From: Flavobacteriaceae bacterium
GTDB taxonomy: Bacteria > Bacteroidota > Bacteroidia > Flavobacteriales > Flavobacteriaceae
Direction of reading: 5' to 3'
DNA length: 64,000 nt
Assembly (NCBI GenBank): GCA_014075215.1
Contig: CP046177.1
Location: 1,312,501-1,376,500, forward strand
The translations under genes and the position numbers were made by a program. Positions 55,535 through 64,000 of this stretch are shown here, one piece after another; the first letter of the stretch is position 1, and each line of letters opens with the position of its first letter. The notes under the pieces are model-generated. The model searched no databases. It was not told the DNA's origin and worked only from the letters and a program-made list of their open reading frames with translations.

Positions 55535-57415
55535 ATGATAAAAAAAATAAAAAAAGGTTATAACTTAATCTCAAACATGGGATTAAGTTATCTTTTTTTT
55601 AAAATATTTTATGTTTTTAAGAGTAAAACAGGGTTTCTAAAAATTACTTTTCCAACTCACCCAAAGTTTCAAAAATACATAAGTCTGGAGGAATGGAAAC
55701 AGAATATGCCTCCTTTCTTTTTTTATGGTAAAAAAATCAATGGATTAAAAAAGGATGAAAACCCCGTTCTATTAGATAATTATCTCAGTATTAAAAAAGG
55801 AGCTCTCACTTTTTTTAATAAGCTGAAGTTGGACCTCGGTGAGGAATATGACTGGTTAACAAATCCGTCTACAGGTTACAAGTATGATATTGGTAAACAT
55901 TGGTCTGAAATAGAAGACTTATCAAAAGAGGCTGGTGATATAAAATATGTATGGGAAAAAGCCAGATTTTCTTACTTATATGATATTATAAGATACAACT
56001 ACCATTATGAAGAGGATCAATCTGAATTTGTTTTTAATCAAATAGAAAATTTTATTGATAACAATCCAATAAATAAAGGACCTAATTACAAATGTAGTCA
56101 AGAAATTAGTCTAAGAACTCTTAACTGGGTTTTTGCATTATACTATTACAAAGATTCTCGGTTTTTAACAGAAACACTTTTTGCTAAAATAATGTATGTT
56201 GTTTATTGGCAGATACATCATGTTTACCAGAATATTCATTTTTCTAGAATTGCTGTAAGAAACAATCATGCAACTATGGAAACAATGATGCTGTATTTAT
56301 CAGGTAAGTTGTTTCCCTTTTTTCCAAACGTAAAAAAATGGAGTAGAAAAGGGAAAAAGTGGTTTGAACAAGAAATAGCATATCAAGTTTATGAAGACGG
56401 CACATATCTACAGTTTTCGATGAATTACCATCGAGTGTTAGTTCAACAACTAACGTGGGGAATTCGATTATCGGAACTCAATGGCGATTTGCTTTCAAAA
56501 ATTGTATACGATAGGGCAAAAAGGTCATTAAATTTCTTAGATACCTGTATGGATCCGGTAAGTGGTAAGCTTCCAAACTATGGTTCAAATGATGGTGCAT
56601 TGTTTTTTAAGCTAACAGATTCTGATTATCGAAATTATAAAAGCCAGTTAGACGATTTAAGAGCAGTCTTATACAACTATGCTTATTTTGATTACGAAAG
56701 TGTATTCTGGTATGGGCTCAATCCTCAAAAGATTGAATATGAACAACCGAAGCCCGTTAGCACCTTTGAAAAAGGAGGGTATTATATCATTCAGGAAGAA
56801 GGTATAAAAACATTTATGAGGTGTGGTACTTATAAAGACAGACCTTCACAATCAGATAATTTGCATTTGGATCTATGGATAAATGGTGAAAATTTATTGA
56901 GAGACTCAGGAACTTATAAATATAATACACATCAAGATTTATTGAACTATTTTGGCGGGTGTAGTGCACATAATACGGTAGGAATAGAAGATTACGATCA
57001 AATGCTAAGAGGCAGCAGGTTTATTTGGTACTATTGGGTTAAGAAAGCAAAAGCAAGTTTGAAAAGAGAAAGTGGTTATTTTATGTTTGAAGGAAAAATA
57101 AATGCCTTTAGACATGTAGGTAGTAATATTGAACATATTAGGAAGATAAAAAAAGAACAAGGACAAAATAAATGGGAAATTACTGATATTGTTAAAAATA
57201 AAAAAGATAATGTAATCTATCAATATTGGCACTTACATCCTGATTATATTGATGCAATTAAAATCATAACAAAAGATGAAGAAGGGATTGAAATACAACC
57301 ATTAATAGAAGAAAGATGGTATTCTAGCTATTATGGTATAAAAGAGGCATCAATTAGAATTACATTTGCTACTCAAACAAATATTTTCAATACAGAGATT
57401 AAGATAGATACTTAA
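55535..57415 (+). CDS. Heparinase II/III-family polysaccharide lyase-like protein
   Basis: 626 residues without a clear signal peptide. The N-terminal alpha-toroid part (about 100-380) contains NNHATMETMM, whose Asn/His match the catalytic residues of alginate and heparinase-type lyases, and LQFSMNYHRVLVQQL with the Tyr-His pair. The C-terminal beta-sandwich (about 400-620) has the heparinase II/III signature RPSQSDNLHLDLWINGENLLRDSGTY, SAHNTVGIEDYDQM. Enzymes of this fold cleave or epimerise uronic-acid chains. Placement inside a biosynthetic operon suggests trimming or modification of the cell's own polymer. The stop overlaps the next start. Confidence 0.88.
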   Translation: MIKKIKKGYNLISNMGLSYLFFKIFYVFKSKTGFLKITFPTHPKFQKYISLEEWKQNMPPFFFYGKKINGLKKDENPVLLDNYLSIKKGALTFFNKLKLDLGEEYDWLTNPSTGYKYDIGKHWSEIEDLSKEAGDIKYVWEKARFSYLYDIIRYNYHYEEDQSEFVFNQIENFIDNNPINKGPNYKCSQEISLRTLNWVFALYYYKDSRFLTETLFAKIMYVVYWQIHHVYQNIHFSRIAVRNNHATMETMMLYLSGKLFPFFPNVKKWSRKGKKWFEQEIAYQVYEDGTYLQFSMNYHRVLVQQLTWGIRLSELNGDLLSKIVYDRAKRSLNFLDTCMDPVSGKLPNYGSNDGALFFKLTDSDYRNYKSQLDDLRAVLYNYAYFDYESVFWYGLNPQKIEYEQPKPVSTFEKGGYYIIQEEGIKTFMRCGTYKDRPSQSDNLHLDLWINGENLLRDSGTYKYNTHQDLLNYFGGCSAHNTVGIEDYDQMLRGSRFIWYYWVKKAKASLKRESGYFMFEGKINAFRHVGSNIEHIRKIKKEQGQNKWEITDIVKNKKDNVIYQYWHLHPDYIDAIKIITKDEEGIEIQPLIEERWYSSYYGIKEASIRITFATQTNIFNTEIKIDT

Positions 57416-58659
57416 TGAGAATACTACTAATTCATCAATACTTTTTGGAAATAGGAGAAGGAGGTGGATCCAGGTTTAATCAAATGACACAAACTTGGGC
57501 TGATCTTGGTCATGAAATTGAAGTATTGGCAGGAATGGTTCATTATTCAACTGGGGAAAAAACTGAGAAATACAAAGGAAAGTGGGTACATAAAGATACA
57601 CAATTTTATCGCAATGTAAATGTCATAAGATCTCATGTGTCGGAGAGTTACAACATAAGTTTTTTAGTGAGGCTGTGGGCGTATTTTTCATTTGTTTTTT
57701 CAAGTATTTACGCTGGATTATTCATGACCAAAGGAAAATATGATATCATTATAGCGACTTCTCCCCCTCTTTTTGTTGGAATTACTGCTTACATTTTATC
57801 AAAATTAAAACGCACACCATATGTTTTTGAAATAAGAGACTTATGGCCAGAATCAGCAATAGATACTGGGGTTTTAAAAAATAAAACTGTTATAAAACTT
57901 GCTTATTGGTTTGAAAAATTTATCTATAAAAAAGCAAAATTAATTAATGTATTGACACCAGCTTTTAGAGATGAACTTATCAAAGAAAAAAAAACAGTTG
58001 CTAAAAAAGTGATTTTTATACCAAATGCAGCTGACTTTGAGTTGATGGAGAAAATTCAAGAAAATTTTGATGCAAAGAAATTTAAGAAAGAATTAGGGCT
58101 AGCCAATAAATTTGTTATTACCTATGTTGGTGCTCATGGCGTAGCCAATCATTTGATACAAATAATTGAGGCTGCAGATCGTTTAAGAGATACACGTGTT
58201 ATTTTTCAACTTATAGGAGATGGAATGAGAAAAAAAGTATTGGTCGCTGAAGTAAAAAAACGTAAACTAGATAATGTAATATTCAGAGATTCGGTCGCTA
58301 AAAAAGACATTTTTAAATTTATTCTGGCTTCAGACATTGGCACATCTGTATTAAAAAATGTAGATACCTTTAAAACTATATATTCGAATAAAACATTTGA
58401 CTATATGTCATGCAAAAAACCAATATTATTAGCTATTGATGGAGTTTCAAGACAATTAGTAGAAGAAGCTCAATGTGGTATATATGTAGAGCCAGAAAAT
58501 ATTGATGCTATTGTAAAAGGAATAAAAACCTTTATTAATTTTAAGGATGAAGAAATTAGAAAAATAGGAGAGCGCGGCTATGATTTTGCCAAAATACATT
58601 TTGATAGATGTAAATTGGCTGAAAAGTACATAGTAGAAATACAAAATATTTTAAAGTAA
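57415..58659 (+). CDS. Glycosyltransferase family 4, WbuB-like
   Basis: 414 residues. It begins MRILLIHQYFLEIGEGGGSRF, then TSPPLFVGITAYIL and VFEIRDLWPESAIDTGVL, a signature of WbuB-type GT4 transferases. The C-terminal domain has FVITYVGAHGVANHLIQIIEAA, FQLIGDGM, and SVLKNVDTFKTIYSNKTFDYMSCKKPILL. In well-studied clusters WbuB adds a deoxy-amino sugar as the second residue onto the lipid-linked initiating sugar. The directly following PglC-like gene supports that placement. Overlaps its neighbours by one base on each side. Confidence 0.9.
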   Translation: MRILLIHQYFLEIGEGGGSRFNQMTQTWADLGHEIEVLAGMVHYSTGEKTEKYKGKWVHKDTQFYRNVNVIRSHVSESYNISFLVRLWAYFSFVFSSIYAGLFMTKGKYDIIIATSPPLFVGITAYILSKLKRTPYVFEIRDLWPESAIDTGVLKNKTVIKLAYWFEKFIYKKAKLINVLTPAFRDELIKEKKTVAKKVIFIPNAADFELMEKIQENFDAKKFKKELGLANKFVITYVGAHGVANHLIQIIEAADRLRDTRVIFQLIGDGMRKKVLVAEVKKRKLDNVIFRDSVAKKDIFKFILASDIGTSVLKNVDTFKTIYSNKTFDYMSCKKPILLAIDGVSRQLVEEAQCGIYVEPENIDAIVKGIKTFINFKDEEIRKIGERGYDFAKIHFDRCKLAEKYIVEIQNILK

Positions 58660-59264
58660 TGTACCGTCATTTTTTTAAAAGAACTTTTGATTTTATAATA
58701 TCCTTAATAGGACTTGTAGTATTGAGTCCGTTTTTTTTAATTGTTTTTTCATTGCTGTTGATTAATAATTATGGTAAACCTTTCTTTTTTCAGAGGAGGC
58801 CGGGAAAGGGTGAAAAAATATTTAAAGTAATTAAATTCAGAACCATGAGTAATGAAAAGGATAAATATGGAAAGTTATTACCTGATAAGGATAGGTTAAC
58901 CAAGTTAGGTATATTTGTACGAAAAACATCGCTAGATGAAATTCCTCAATTGGTTAATGTCTTAAAAGGAGAAATGAGTTTAATTGGCCCCAGGCCGCTA
59001 CTAATTGAATATTTGAACCTATATAATGAAGAACAAAAAAAACGGCATCTTGTTAAACCTGGGATTACTGGTTGGGCTCAAGTTAATGGGAGGAATGCAA
59101 TTAACTGGAAGAAAAAATTTGAATATGACGTTTGGTATGTTAATAATTTGAGTTTACTATTAGATATAAAGATTTTTTTTAAGACTATAACTAAGGTTAT
59201 GAAATTAGAAAATATAAATACTAACAATCAAGCAACAACAATAAAATTTAAAGGAAATGAATAA
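58659..59264 (+). CDS. pglC: Initiating sugar-phosphate transferase (PglC-like)
   Basis: 201 residues of the short, monotopic polyprenyl-phosphate phosphoglycosyltransferase type. One N-terminal membrane helix (about 10-36) is followed by FKVIKFRTMSNEKDKYG, RKTSLDEIPQLVNVLKGEMSLIGPRPLL with the catalytic Asp-Glu pair, and KPGITGWAQVNGRN. It moves a sugar phosphate from UDP-sugar to undecaprenyl phosphate, starting each repeat unit. The next two genes encode PglD- and PglE-like enzymes, so the first sugar is probably di-N-acetylbacillosamine or a close relative. Confidence 0.92.
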   Translation: MYRHFFKRTFDFIISLIGLVVLSPFFLIVFSLLLINNYGKPFFFQRRPGKGEKIFKVIKFRTMSNEKDKYGKLLPDKDRLTKLGIFVRKTSLDEIPQLVNVLKGEMSLIGPRPLLIEYLNLYNEEQKKRHLVKPGITGWAQVNGRNAINWKKKFEYDVWYVNNLSLLLDIKIFFKTITKVMKLENINTNNQATTIKFKGNE

Positions 59265-59868
59265 CTTCTGTTTATTTGGTGCTGGAGGCCACAGTAAAGC
59301 GGTTAAAGATATATTGTTAAGTAATCAGATGATTATTGATGCATTAATTGATGATGATTTTAATTTGAATGTTGTAGCAGGTATACCAGTTTTATCCCCA
59401 GATAAAGTTAAAGACTTTAGAAGTCACAAATTTATTATTAGTATAGGTGATAATACAATTAGAAAATTAATTTCAAAAAAACTAGATGTTGAATTTGGTA
59501 CTGCCATACATAAACAAACTATAATTTCCAATAGTGTTAAAGTTGAAGAAGGAACGGTAATTATGCCTGGAGTTAACATTAATTCAGGAACTCATATTGG
59601 AAAATATACTATAATAAATACAGCTTGTGTGATAGAACATGATTGTAATATTGGTAACTTTAGCCATGTTTCACCAAGCGCAACAATAACTGGAGGTGTC
59701 ATTGTTGGTGAAGATAGTAATATAGGAGCTGACACTGTAGTTATTCCAAATATAAGAATTGGAAAGTGGGCTTTTGTTGGAGCTGGTGCGATAGTAATTG
59801 ACCATGTCCCAGATTATGCAGTTGTTGTAGGAAATCCTGCCAAAATAATTAAATATAATAGATATTGA
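59257..59868 (+). CDS. pglD: UDP-4-amino-sugar N-acetyltransferase (PglD-like)
   Basis: 203 residues. The N-terminal UDP-sugar-binding domain starts NNFCLFGAGGHSKAVKDILL. A left-handed beta-helix (about 90-200) carries hexapeptide repeats, with the catalytic histidine in NTACVIEHDCNIGNFSHVSP and the acetyl-CoA site VGAGAIVIDHVPDYAVVVGNPAK. In bacillosamine synthesis PglD acetylates the 4-amino group. It overlaps the pglC-like gene by 8 bases and precedes the aminotransferase by 1 base. Confidence 0.93.
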   Translation: MNNFCLFGAGGHSKAVKDILLSNQMIIDALIDDDFNLNVVAGIPVLSPDKVKDFRSHKFIISIGDNTIRKLISKKLDVEFGTAIHKQTIISNSVKVEEGTVIMPGVNINSGTHIGKYTIINTACVIEHDCNIGNFSHVSPSATITGGVIVGEDSNIGADTVVIPNIRIGKWAFVGAGAIVIDHVPDYAVVVGNPAKIIKYNRY

Positions 59869-59869
59869 A

Positions 59870-61006
59870 ATGAAACCCAAAATCTGGTTATCATCGCCTC
59901 ATATGGGAGGGAATGAATTAAAATATATAGAAGAGGCATTTAAAACAAATTGGCTAGCTCCCTTAGGACCTAATGTCTCAGGATTTGAAAGCGACTTGGA
60001 AAGATATATAGGCCAAAAATCAAATATAGCTTGCTTGTCTTCGGGAACAGCAGCAATACACCTAGCCCTTATACTATCGGGAGTTGAAAGAGGTGATGAT
60101 GTACTATGTCAAAGTTTTACATTTTCTGCATCAGCCAATCCAATTGTTTATCAAGGAGCCAATCCGGTTTTTATTGATAGTGAACCGGAGACATGGAATA
60201 TGTGTCCGGAGTATTTGGAAATTGCTATAGAAGATAAAATTGCAAAAGGAAAAAAACCAAAAGCTGTTATTCTTGTTCACCTCTATGGAATGCCAGCTAA
60301 AATAGATGAAATACAAAAGGTAACAAATAAATATAATATTGCTCTTATAGAAGATGCAGCAGAAGCTCTGGGTTCAACTTATAAGGGTAGAAGGTGTGGG
60401 ACCTTTGGGGATTTTGGAATTCTATCATTCAATGGAAATAAAATTATCACTACTTCAGGCGGCGGAGCTTTGGTTTGCAAAACCATTGAAGAAAAAAACC
60501 AAGCTATTTTTCTATCCACTCAAGCCAGAGACAATGCACCGCATTACCAACATTCTGTAATTGGTTACAACTATAGAATGAGCAATATAGTTGCAGGAAT
60601 TGGAAGAGGTCAAATGGAGGTTCTAGATAAACATATAGCATTAAGAAAAAACAATAACAAGTTTTATAAGCAGCTTTTTAGAAGTATTGATGGAGTATAT
60701 GTATTTTCTGAGCCAAATCGAGATTATTTTTCTAACTACTGGTTAAGTTGTATGATTATAGATGAAAAAAAGACCGGATTCAATAGGAAAGAAGTTCGAC
60801 TTGCATTGGATAAAGAAAATATAGAATCCAGGCCTTTATGGAAGCCCATGCATTTACAACCTATTTTTAAAAATGCTGACTATTACGGTAATAATGTTGC
60901 AGAAAAACTATTTGAAAATGGTTTGTGCCTACCTTCTGGTTCAAATTTAACAAAAGAAGAAAAAGACCGGATTTTAAAAGGGTTATTTCCCTTCCTATCT
61001 AAATAG
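59870..61006 (+). CDS. pglE: Sugar aminotransferase, DegT family (PglE-like)
   Basis: 378 residues. PLP-dependent sugar aminotransferase with CLSSGTAAIHLAL near 57-69, VHLYGMPAKID, LIEDAAEALGS and the PLP lysine in SFNGNKIITTSGGG at about residue 190. The C-terminus has RPLWKPMHLQP, typical of the PglE/PseC branch. It transfers an amino group to the 4-keto-6-deoxy sugar made by a PglF-type dehydratase. No such dehydratase is in the window. Last gene of the plus-strand polysaccharide cluster. Confidence 0.92.
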   Translation: MKPKIWLSSPHMGGNELKYIEEAFKTNWLAPLGPNVSGFESDLERYIGQKSNIACLSSGTAAIHLALILSGVERGDDVLCQSFTFSASANPIVYQGANPVFIDSEPETWNMCPEYLEIAIEDKIAKGKKPKAVILVHLYGMPAKIDEIQKVTNKYNIALIEDAAEALGSTYKGRRCGTFGDFGILSFNGNKIITTSGGGALVCKTIEEKNQAIFLSTQARDNAPHYQHSVIGYNYRMSNIVAGIGRGQMEVLDKHIALRKNNNKFYKQLFRSIDGVYVFSEPNRDYFSNYWLSCMIIDEKKTGFNRKEVRLALDKENIESRPLWKPMHLQPIFKNADYYGNNVAEKLFENGLCLPSGSNLTKEEKDRILKGLFPFLSK

Positions 61007-61411
61007 AGGAGAATTTCATCATAATCTAAGCATTAGTCATAAACCTCAATTGAGGAAAAATGTGGACACATAGGTGAAAATTTGGTTATAGTCTAGGTGC
61101 AACTTTTTATACCGTTTAAATTTTGAAAGTTCCAAGTTTAAAGTTTATGAAATGCCTTGTTATACTATTTCTGACTTAAATTTACCCACTAACAATGGCC
61201 CTTTTTCGCTTATGCTTCAAAATAAAATTAAACCGTAGCCCTGCTATGTTTACCTTTTCTTTTTTACCTAATCAAAAAATGGCTGTTCTTTATTTGAGTA
61301 AATTTAAAGTCTAAATGGTATTATTACTGAAAAAAAAGTATTATTTTTTCGGGTAAAATCAAAGTACAAATGGTATTATATGCTAGATTATAACAATTTA
61401 TTTTGATTTAG
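61007..61411. other. Convergent intergenic region between pglE and wzc
   Basis: 405 bases without a supported gene. It contains a perfect palindrome CCTCAATTGAGG (61044-61055), possibly part of a terminator for one of the two converging operons, and two imperfect direct repeats of about 29 bases (61298-61326 and 61353-61381). Some of it may be a decayed insertion-sequence end, but no transposase fragment can be read. Confidence 0.5.
61298..61381. repeat. Two imperfect direct repeats, 55 bases apart
   Basis: 61298-61326 and 61353-61381 share GTAAA-T-AAAGT-AAATGGTATTAT with a few mismatches. They lie 30-110 bases beyond the end of wzc in the convergent gap. Role unknown. Confidence 0.5.
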
Positions 61412-63796
61412 TTATATTTTAAATATTCTCTTATACCAAGGTTCTTTTACTGTTAAATACCCGTATCCGTAACCTCCATACCCATAACCCCCATATCCAT
61501 AACTACGCCTTGGGTTTGTATCATTAAGGACAATCGCCATATTTGGAAATTTCTTTTTATTATATAATTCTTGGGGGACGATTAATAGTCTTTTATCCAG
61601 ATAATTAGCTCTTACTACATACATAAACATGTCTGCATATTTACCTATTAGCAGTGTATCAGTTACTAAATTGACCGGAGCGGTATCTACGATTACTATA
61701 TCATACTCTTCTTTAACAATTGTAAATAAATTTTCTACTCTTTCAGTCATTAATAATTCTGCCGGATTGGGAGGAATAACACCGGATGCGATAATATCTA
61801 AATCTTTAATTTTTGGAACTGAGAAAATCAATTCGTCCAAATTCAAATTTTCATCCGTAATATAATTTGTAATTCCCTTTCTATCCGGAATTTCTAAATA
61901 TTCCTTTACTTTGGGTGCTCTTAAATCCATTCCTATTAGTAACACCTTCTTTTTGGATAATGCTAAAGTAGCAGCTAAATTAAGTGAGATAAATGATTTT
62001 CCTTCACCGTTTATTGTAGAAGTAACAAAAATAGTTTTGCTTTGTTTTCTATTACTAGCCAACATAAAATCTAAATTTGTTCGGATTAAGCGGAAAGCCT
62101 CAGCTGTACCGGAACGCACATTATTCCCAACAACAATTTTTTCTTTACTACTAGTAGATTTCGGTACATCGCCTATAAATGGTATTGATATTTCTGATTC
62201 AATATCCTGTTTATTGTGAATTTTAGTATCTAATAAATCTAAGAGATATATGATTATAAAAGGGATTAACAATCCTAACAACAGAGCTATCATATAGATC
62301 ATTTTTCTATTAGGATAAACAGATGAATTGGTACCGTATGCACTGTCAATAATTTTAGCATTGGGTACTGTTACAGCTAAAGAAATATCTATTTCTTCTT
62401 TTTTTCTTAGCAAATATTGATACAAGCTACTGATAATTTCTTGTTGCCTGGCTATGTCTATAAAACCCTGTTCTTTTGACGGGAAGGCTCTGACTCTATC
62501 GAGAACTTTAGATTGTTCTTTATTTAGCTCATTAATTTGGTTTTTTAAAGAATTAGATACATTAGCTAAGCTCCCTATTAAACTTGATTTTAAGCTTTCT
62601 TTGTTATTCTCCAATTGAATCAAAACCGGATTCCTTTCTCCTGCATTTCTTCTGGTTTTTTTTATTTGAAGAACCAGATTATTGTAATTAGCAATAGCTG
62701 ATGTTGCCCCTTCATCCTTAAGACCTAAGCTAGCAGGTAAAATCTCATTTTTCTCTGACTCTTTTTTTAAAACGTTCTCAATTTCTTCTGCCCAACTTAA
62801 ATTAATTTTAGCTTCTGTAATTTTTTGATTGGTTTCTCTTAAAGATTCAAAAGCCAATTGAGCTACGGATGTAAGCCCTGAAAAATCTTTATTTGTTTTA
62901 AAATCTTTTACTTCTTTATCAATAATATATAGATCGTTTTCAACTTTCTCTAGCCTGTGACTTATAAACTCTTTGGTTTTTTCAGATACTTGGTTTTTAT
63001 CATTTATGGCATCTGTATTGTATTGCTTAACCAACTCGTCAATGATATCTTCTGCTTTCTCTTTAACAGGATCTTCTAATGCTAGTATTAATACACTCGA
63101 ATTTTTATTTACAGGGTAAATATTTACCCTGGATCGATATCTGTCTACGATTCTGTATTTTGGCGATATTCTTACAATAACTTCTGAGTGAAACCTTCTT
63201 TTTGATTTATTTTTCAGTAATTTGAATATTCCTAATTTATTATTTACAATTTCACCAAATGTATGTGATGATGTTACTTCCCCATTTAAATTAATAAACT
63301 CGTAACTTAAATCATTAATAATTTTAATATTAATTACAGTATCTTTTCTTTGAAACCGAGAGTTCTTTTCTATAAAGTCAATTTTAACCGGAGAAGAATT
63401 TTTGTATACTTCACTTTCTATTACTCTGCCTGTAACATAGTAATTCACATCCAGTTCAAGCATATCTACAACTTTCCCAACAATTTTTCTGGATTTTAAA
63501 ATTTCAATTTCATTATCCGGATTATTTGCTGATGCTCCACCAACAATTCCCAAATCTTTAAATGCTTCTAATTCCGTAGACAGCCCTGATTTTTTATTAT
63601 CCTTAATTAAAATTGATGCTGAAGCACTATATAAAGGTGTGACATATCTTAAATACAAAAATGCTATTCCTAATGATAAAATTCCTCCAAGGAAAAACCA
63701 CTTCCAATGGCTTACATATTTTTCAATTTCAACACGAATATTCAAGCTGTCATCTTTATCAAAAGAATTTGCAATGTGATGTTGATTATCTTGCAT
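61412..63796 (-). CDS. wzc: Capsule chain-length regulator and tyrosine autokinase
   Basis: 794 residues. The Wzz-type chain-length domain has membrane spans near residues 33-52 and 505-525. The periplasmic part contains coiled coil (about 270-470) ending in the PxxP-like VTVPNAKIIDSAYG. A cytoplasmic BY-kinase domain follows: Walker A TSTINGEGKSF near 588-598, Walker A' VLLIGMDLRAPKV, Walker B DIVIVDTAPV near 700. The C-terminus is a Gly-Tyr cluster (about nine tyrosines within SYGYGGYGYGGYGYGY), the autophosphorylation tail. With Wza it controls polymer length and export. It starts 4 bases after the wza stop on the minus strand. Confidence 0.94.
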   Translation of the reverse strand: MQDNQHHIANSFDKDDSLNIRVEIEKYVSHWKWFFLGGILSLGIAFLYLRYVTPLYSASASILIKDNKKSGLSTELEAFKDLGIVGGASANNPDNEIEILKSRKIVGKVVDMLELDVNYYVTGRVIESEVYKNSSPVKIDFIEKNSRFQRKDTVINIKIINDLSYEFINLNGEVTSSHTFGEIVNNKLGIFKLLKNKSKRRFHSEVIVRISPKYRIVDRYRSRVNIYPVNKNSSVLILALEDPVKEKAEDIIDELVKQYNTDAINDKNQVSEKTKEFISHRLEKVENDLYIIDKEVKDFKTNKDFSGLTSVAQLAFESLRETNQKITEAKINLSWAEEIENVLKKESEKNEILPASLGLKDEGATSAIANYNNLVLQIKKTRRNAGERNPVLIQLENNKESLKSSLIGSLANVSNSLKNQINELNKEQSKVLDRVRAFPSKEQGFIDIARQQEIISSLYQYLLRKKEEIDISLAVTVPNAKIIDSAYGTNSSVYPNRKMIYMIALLLGLLIPFIIIYLLDLLDTKIHNKQDIESEISIPFIGDVPKSTSSKEKIVVGNNVRSGTAEAFRLIRTNLDFMLASNRKQSKTIFVTSTINGEGKSFISLNLAATLALSKKKVLLIGMDLRAPKVKEYLEIPDRKGITNYITDENLNLDELIFSVPKIKDLDIIASGVIPPNPAELLMTERVENLFTIVKEEYDIVIVDTAPVNLVTDTLLIGKYADMFMYVVRANYLDKRLLIVPQELYNKKKFPNMAIVLNDTNPRRSYGYGGYGYGGYGYGYLTVKEPWYKRIFKI

Positions 63797-63800
63797 TTGA

Positions 63801-64000
63801 CTATCTTGTTAAAAAAACAGTAATTAAAGAAATAATAATAGAACCTAATGATATAAACAGACTTGTGTTTTGATTAGTCGCTGCTGATTGCGCTTTGGCT
63901 TTATTCGGATCTACATATATAACATCATTTTGTTGGAGATAATATACAGGTGAGGTAAATGTATTACTGGACAATAAATCTATTGTATAAAAATTCTTTT
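63801..64000 (-). CDS. wza: Polysaccharide export outer-membrane protein, C-terminal end (cut by window edge)
   Basis: Minus-strand frame open from the window edge to the TAG at 63801-63803. It reads NTFTSPVYYLQQNDVIYVDPNKAKAQS, then a final hydrophobic span SLFISLGSIIISLITVFLTR. This matches the end of flavobacterial Wza-type export proteins, whose soluble export domain closes with a QNDVIYV strand and a C-terminal membrane helix. Only about 66 codons are present. It is followed after 4 bases by wzc, the standard wza-wzc pair. Confidence 0.85.
   Translation of the reverse strand, partial: KNFYTIDLLSSNTFTSPVYYLQQNDVIYVDPNKAKAQSAATNQNTSLFISLGSIIISLITVFLTR

Overview
The window looks like a chromosomal segment from a marine-type member of the Flavobacteriaceae (Bacteroidota). 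The evidence is very AT-rich DNA, near absence of Shine-Dalgarno sites, a textbook Bacteroidota promoter (TTTG, 19 bases, TAnnTTTG) in front of a tRNA-Val, and protein sequences of clear flavobacterial character (PEP carboxylase, GltBD, the nhaD-exbB-exbD-tonB-folC row, Wza/Wzc). No rRNA, CRISPR array or prophage is visible.

Layout. 1-626: 5' part of PEP carboxylase. 698-8010: glutamate synthase genes gltD and gltB (minus strand). gltB is dead: an IS110-family element sits in its 5' end and a separate 1-base frameshift lies downstream. 8437-11089: a nitrogen operon of porin, PII protein and ammonium transporter. 11501-14394: a 3'-truncated truA followed by a KAP-type P-loop NTPase carrying a striking GCC-repeat alanine tract. 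14492-19887: acyl-CoA dehydrogenase, a doubly broken anmK, a 160-base palindromic element, a Glu/Leu-type dehydrogenase and NhaD. 19975-23178: ExbB, ExbD, TonB and FolC. 23239-23313: tRNA-Val.

From 23415 to 61006 one long plus-strand cluster builds an acidic surface polysaccharide. It encodes three UDP-sugar 6-dehydrogenases with matching epimerases, a WlbA/WbpB oxidoreductase, a fused cytidylyltransferase-nonulosonate synthase with a KdsC-like phosphatase, and modifying enzymes. It also encodes glycosyltransferases, two MurJ-like flippases (one frameshifted), a Wzy-type polymerase, a heparinase-like lyase and, at the end, a PglC/PglD/PglE set expected to start the lipid-linked chain. The export and chain-length genes (wzc and the end of wza) lie convergent on the minus strand at 61412-64000.

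The window carries many broken genes: gltB (insertion and frameshift), truA (truncated), anmK (nonsense and frameshift), a flippase (A7 frameshift), a GT2 glycosyltransferase (nonsense) and a chimeric 41-codon scar. This suggests ongoing gene decay or, for the homopolymer shifts, possible sequence error. The signals I rate highest are the IS110 element, whose upstream region holds two stem-loops and a 7-base match to its own insertion site (a candidate bridge RNA), the SpsF-NeuB fusion, the tandem nucleotidyltransferase-fold genes in the capsule cluster, and the KAP NTPase with its repeat tract.
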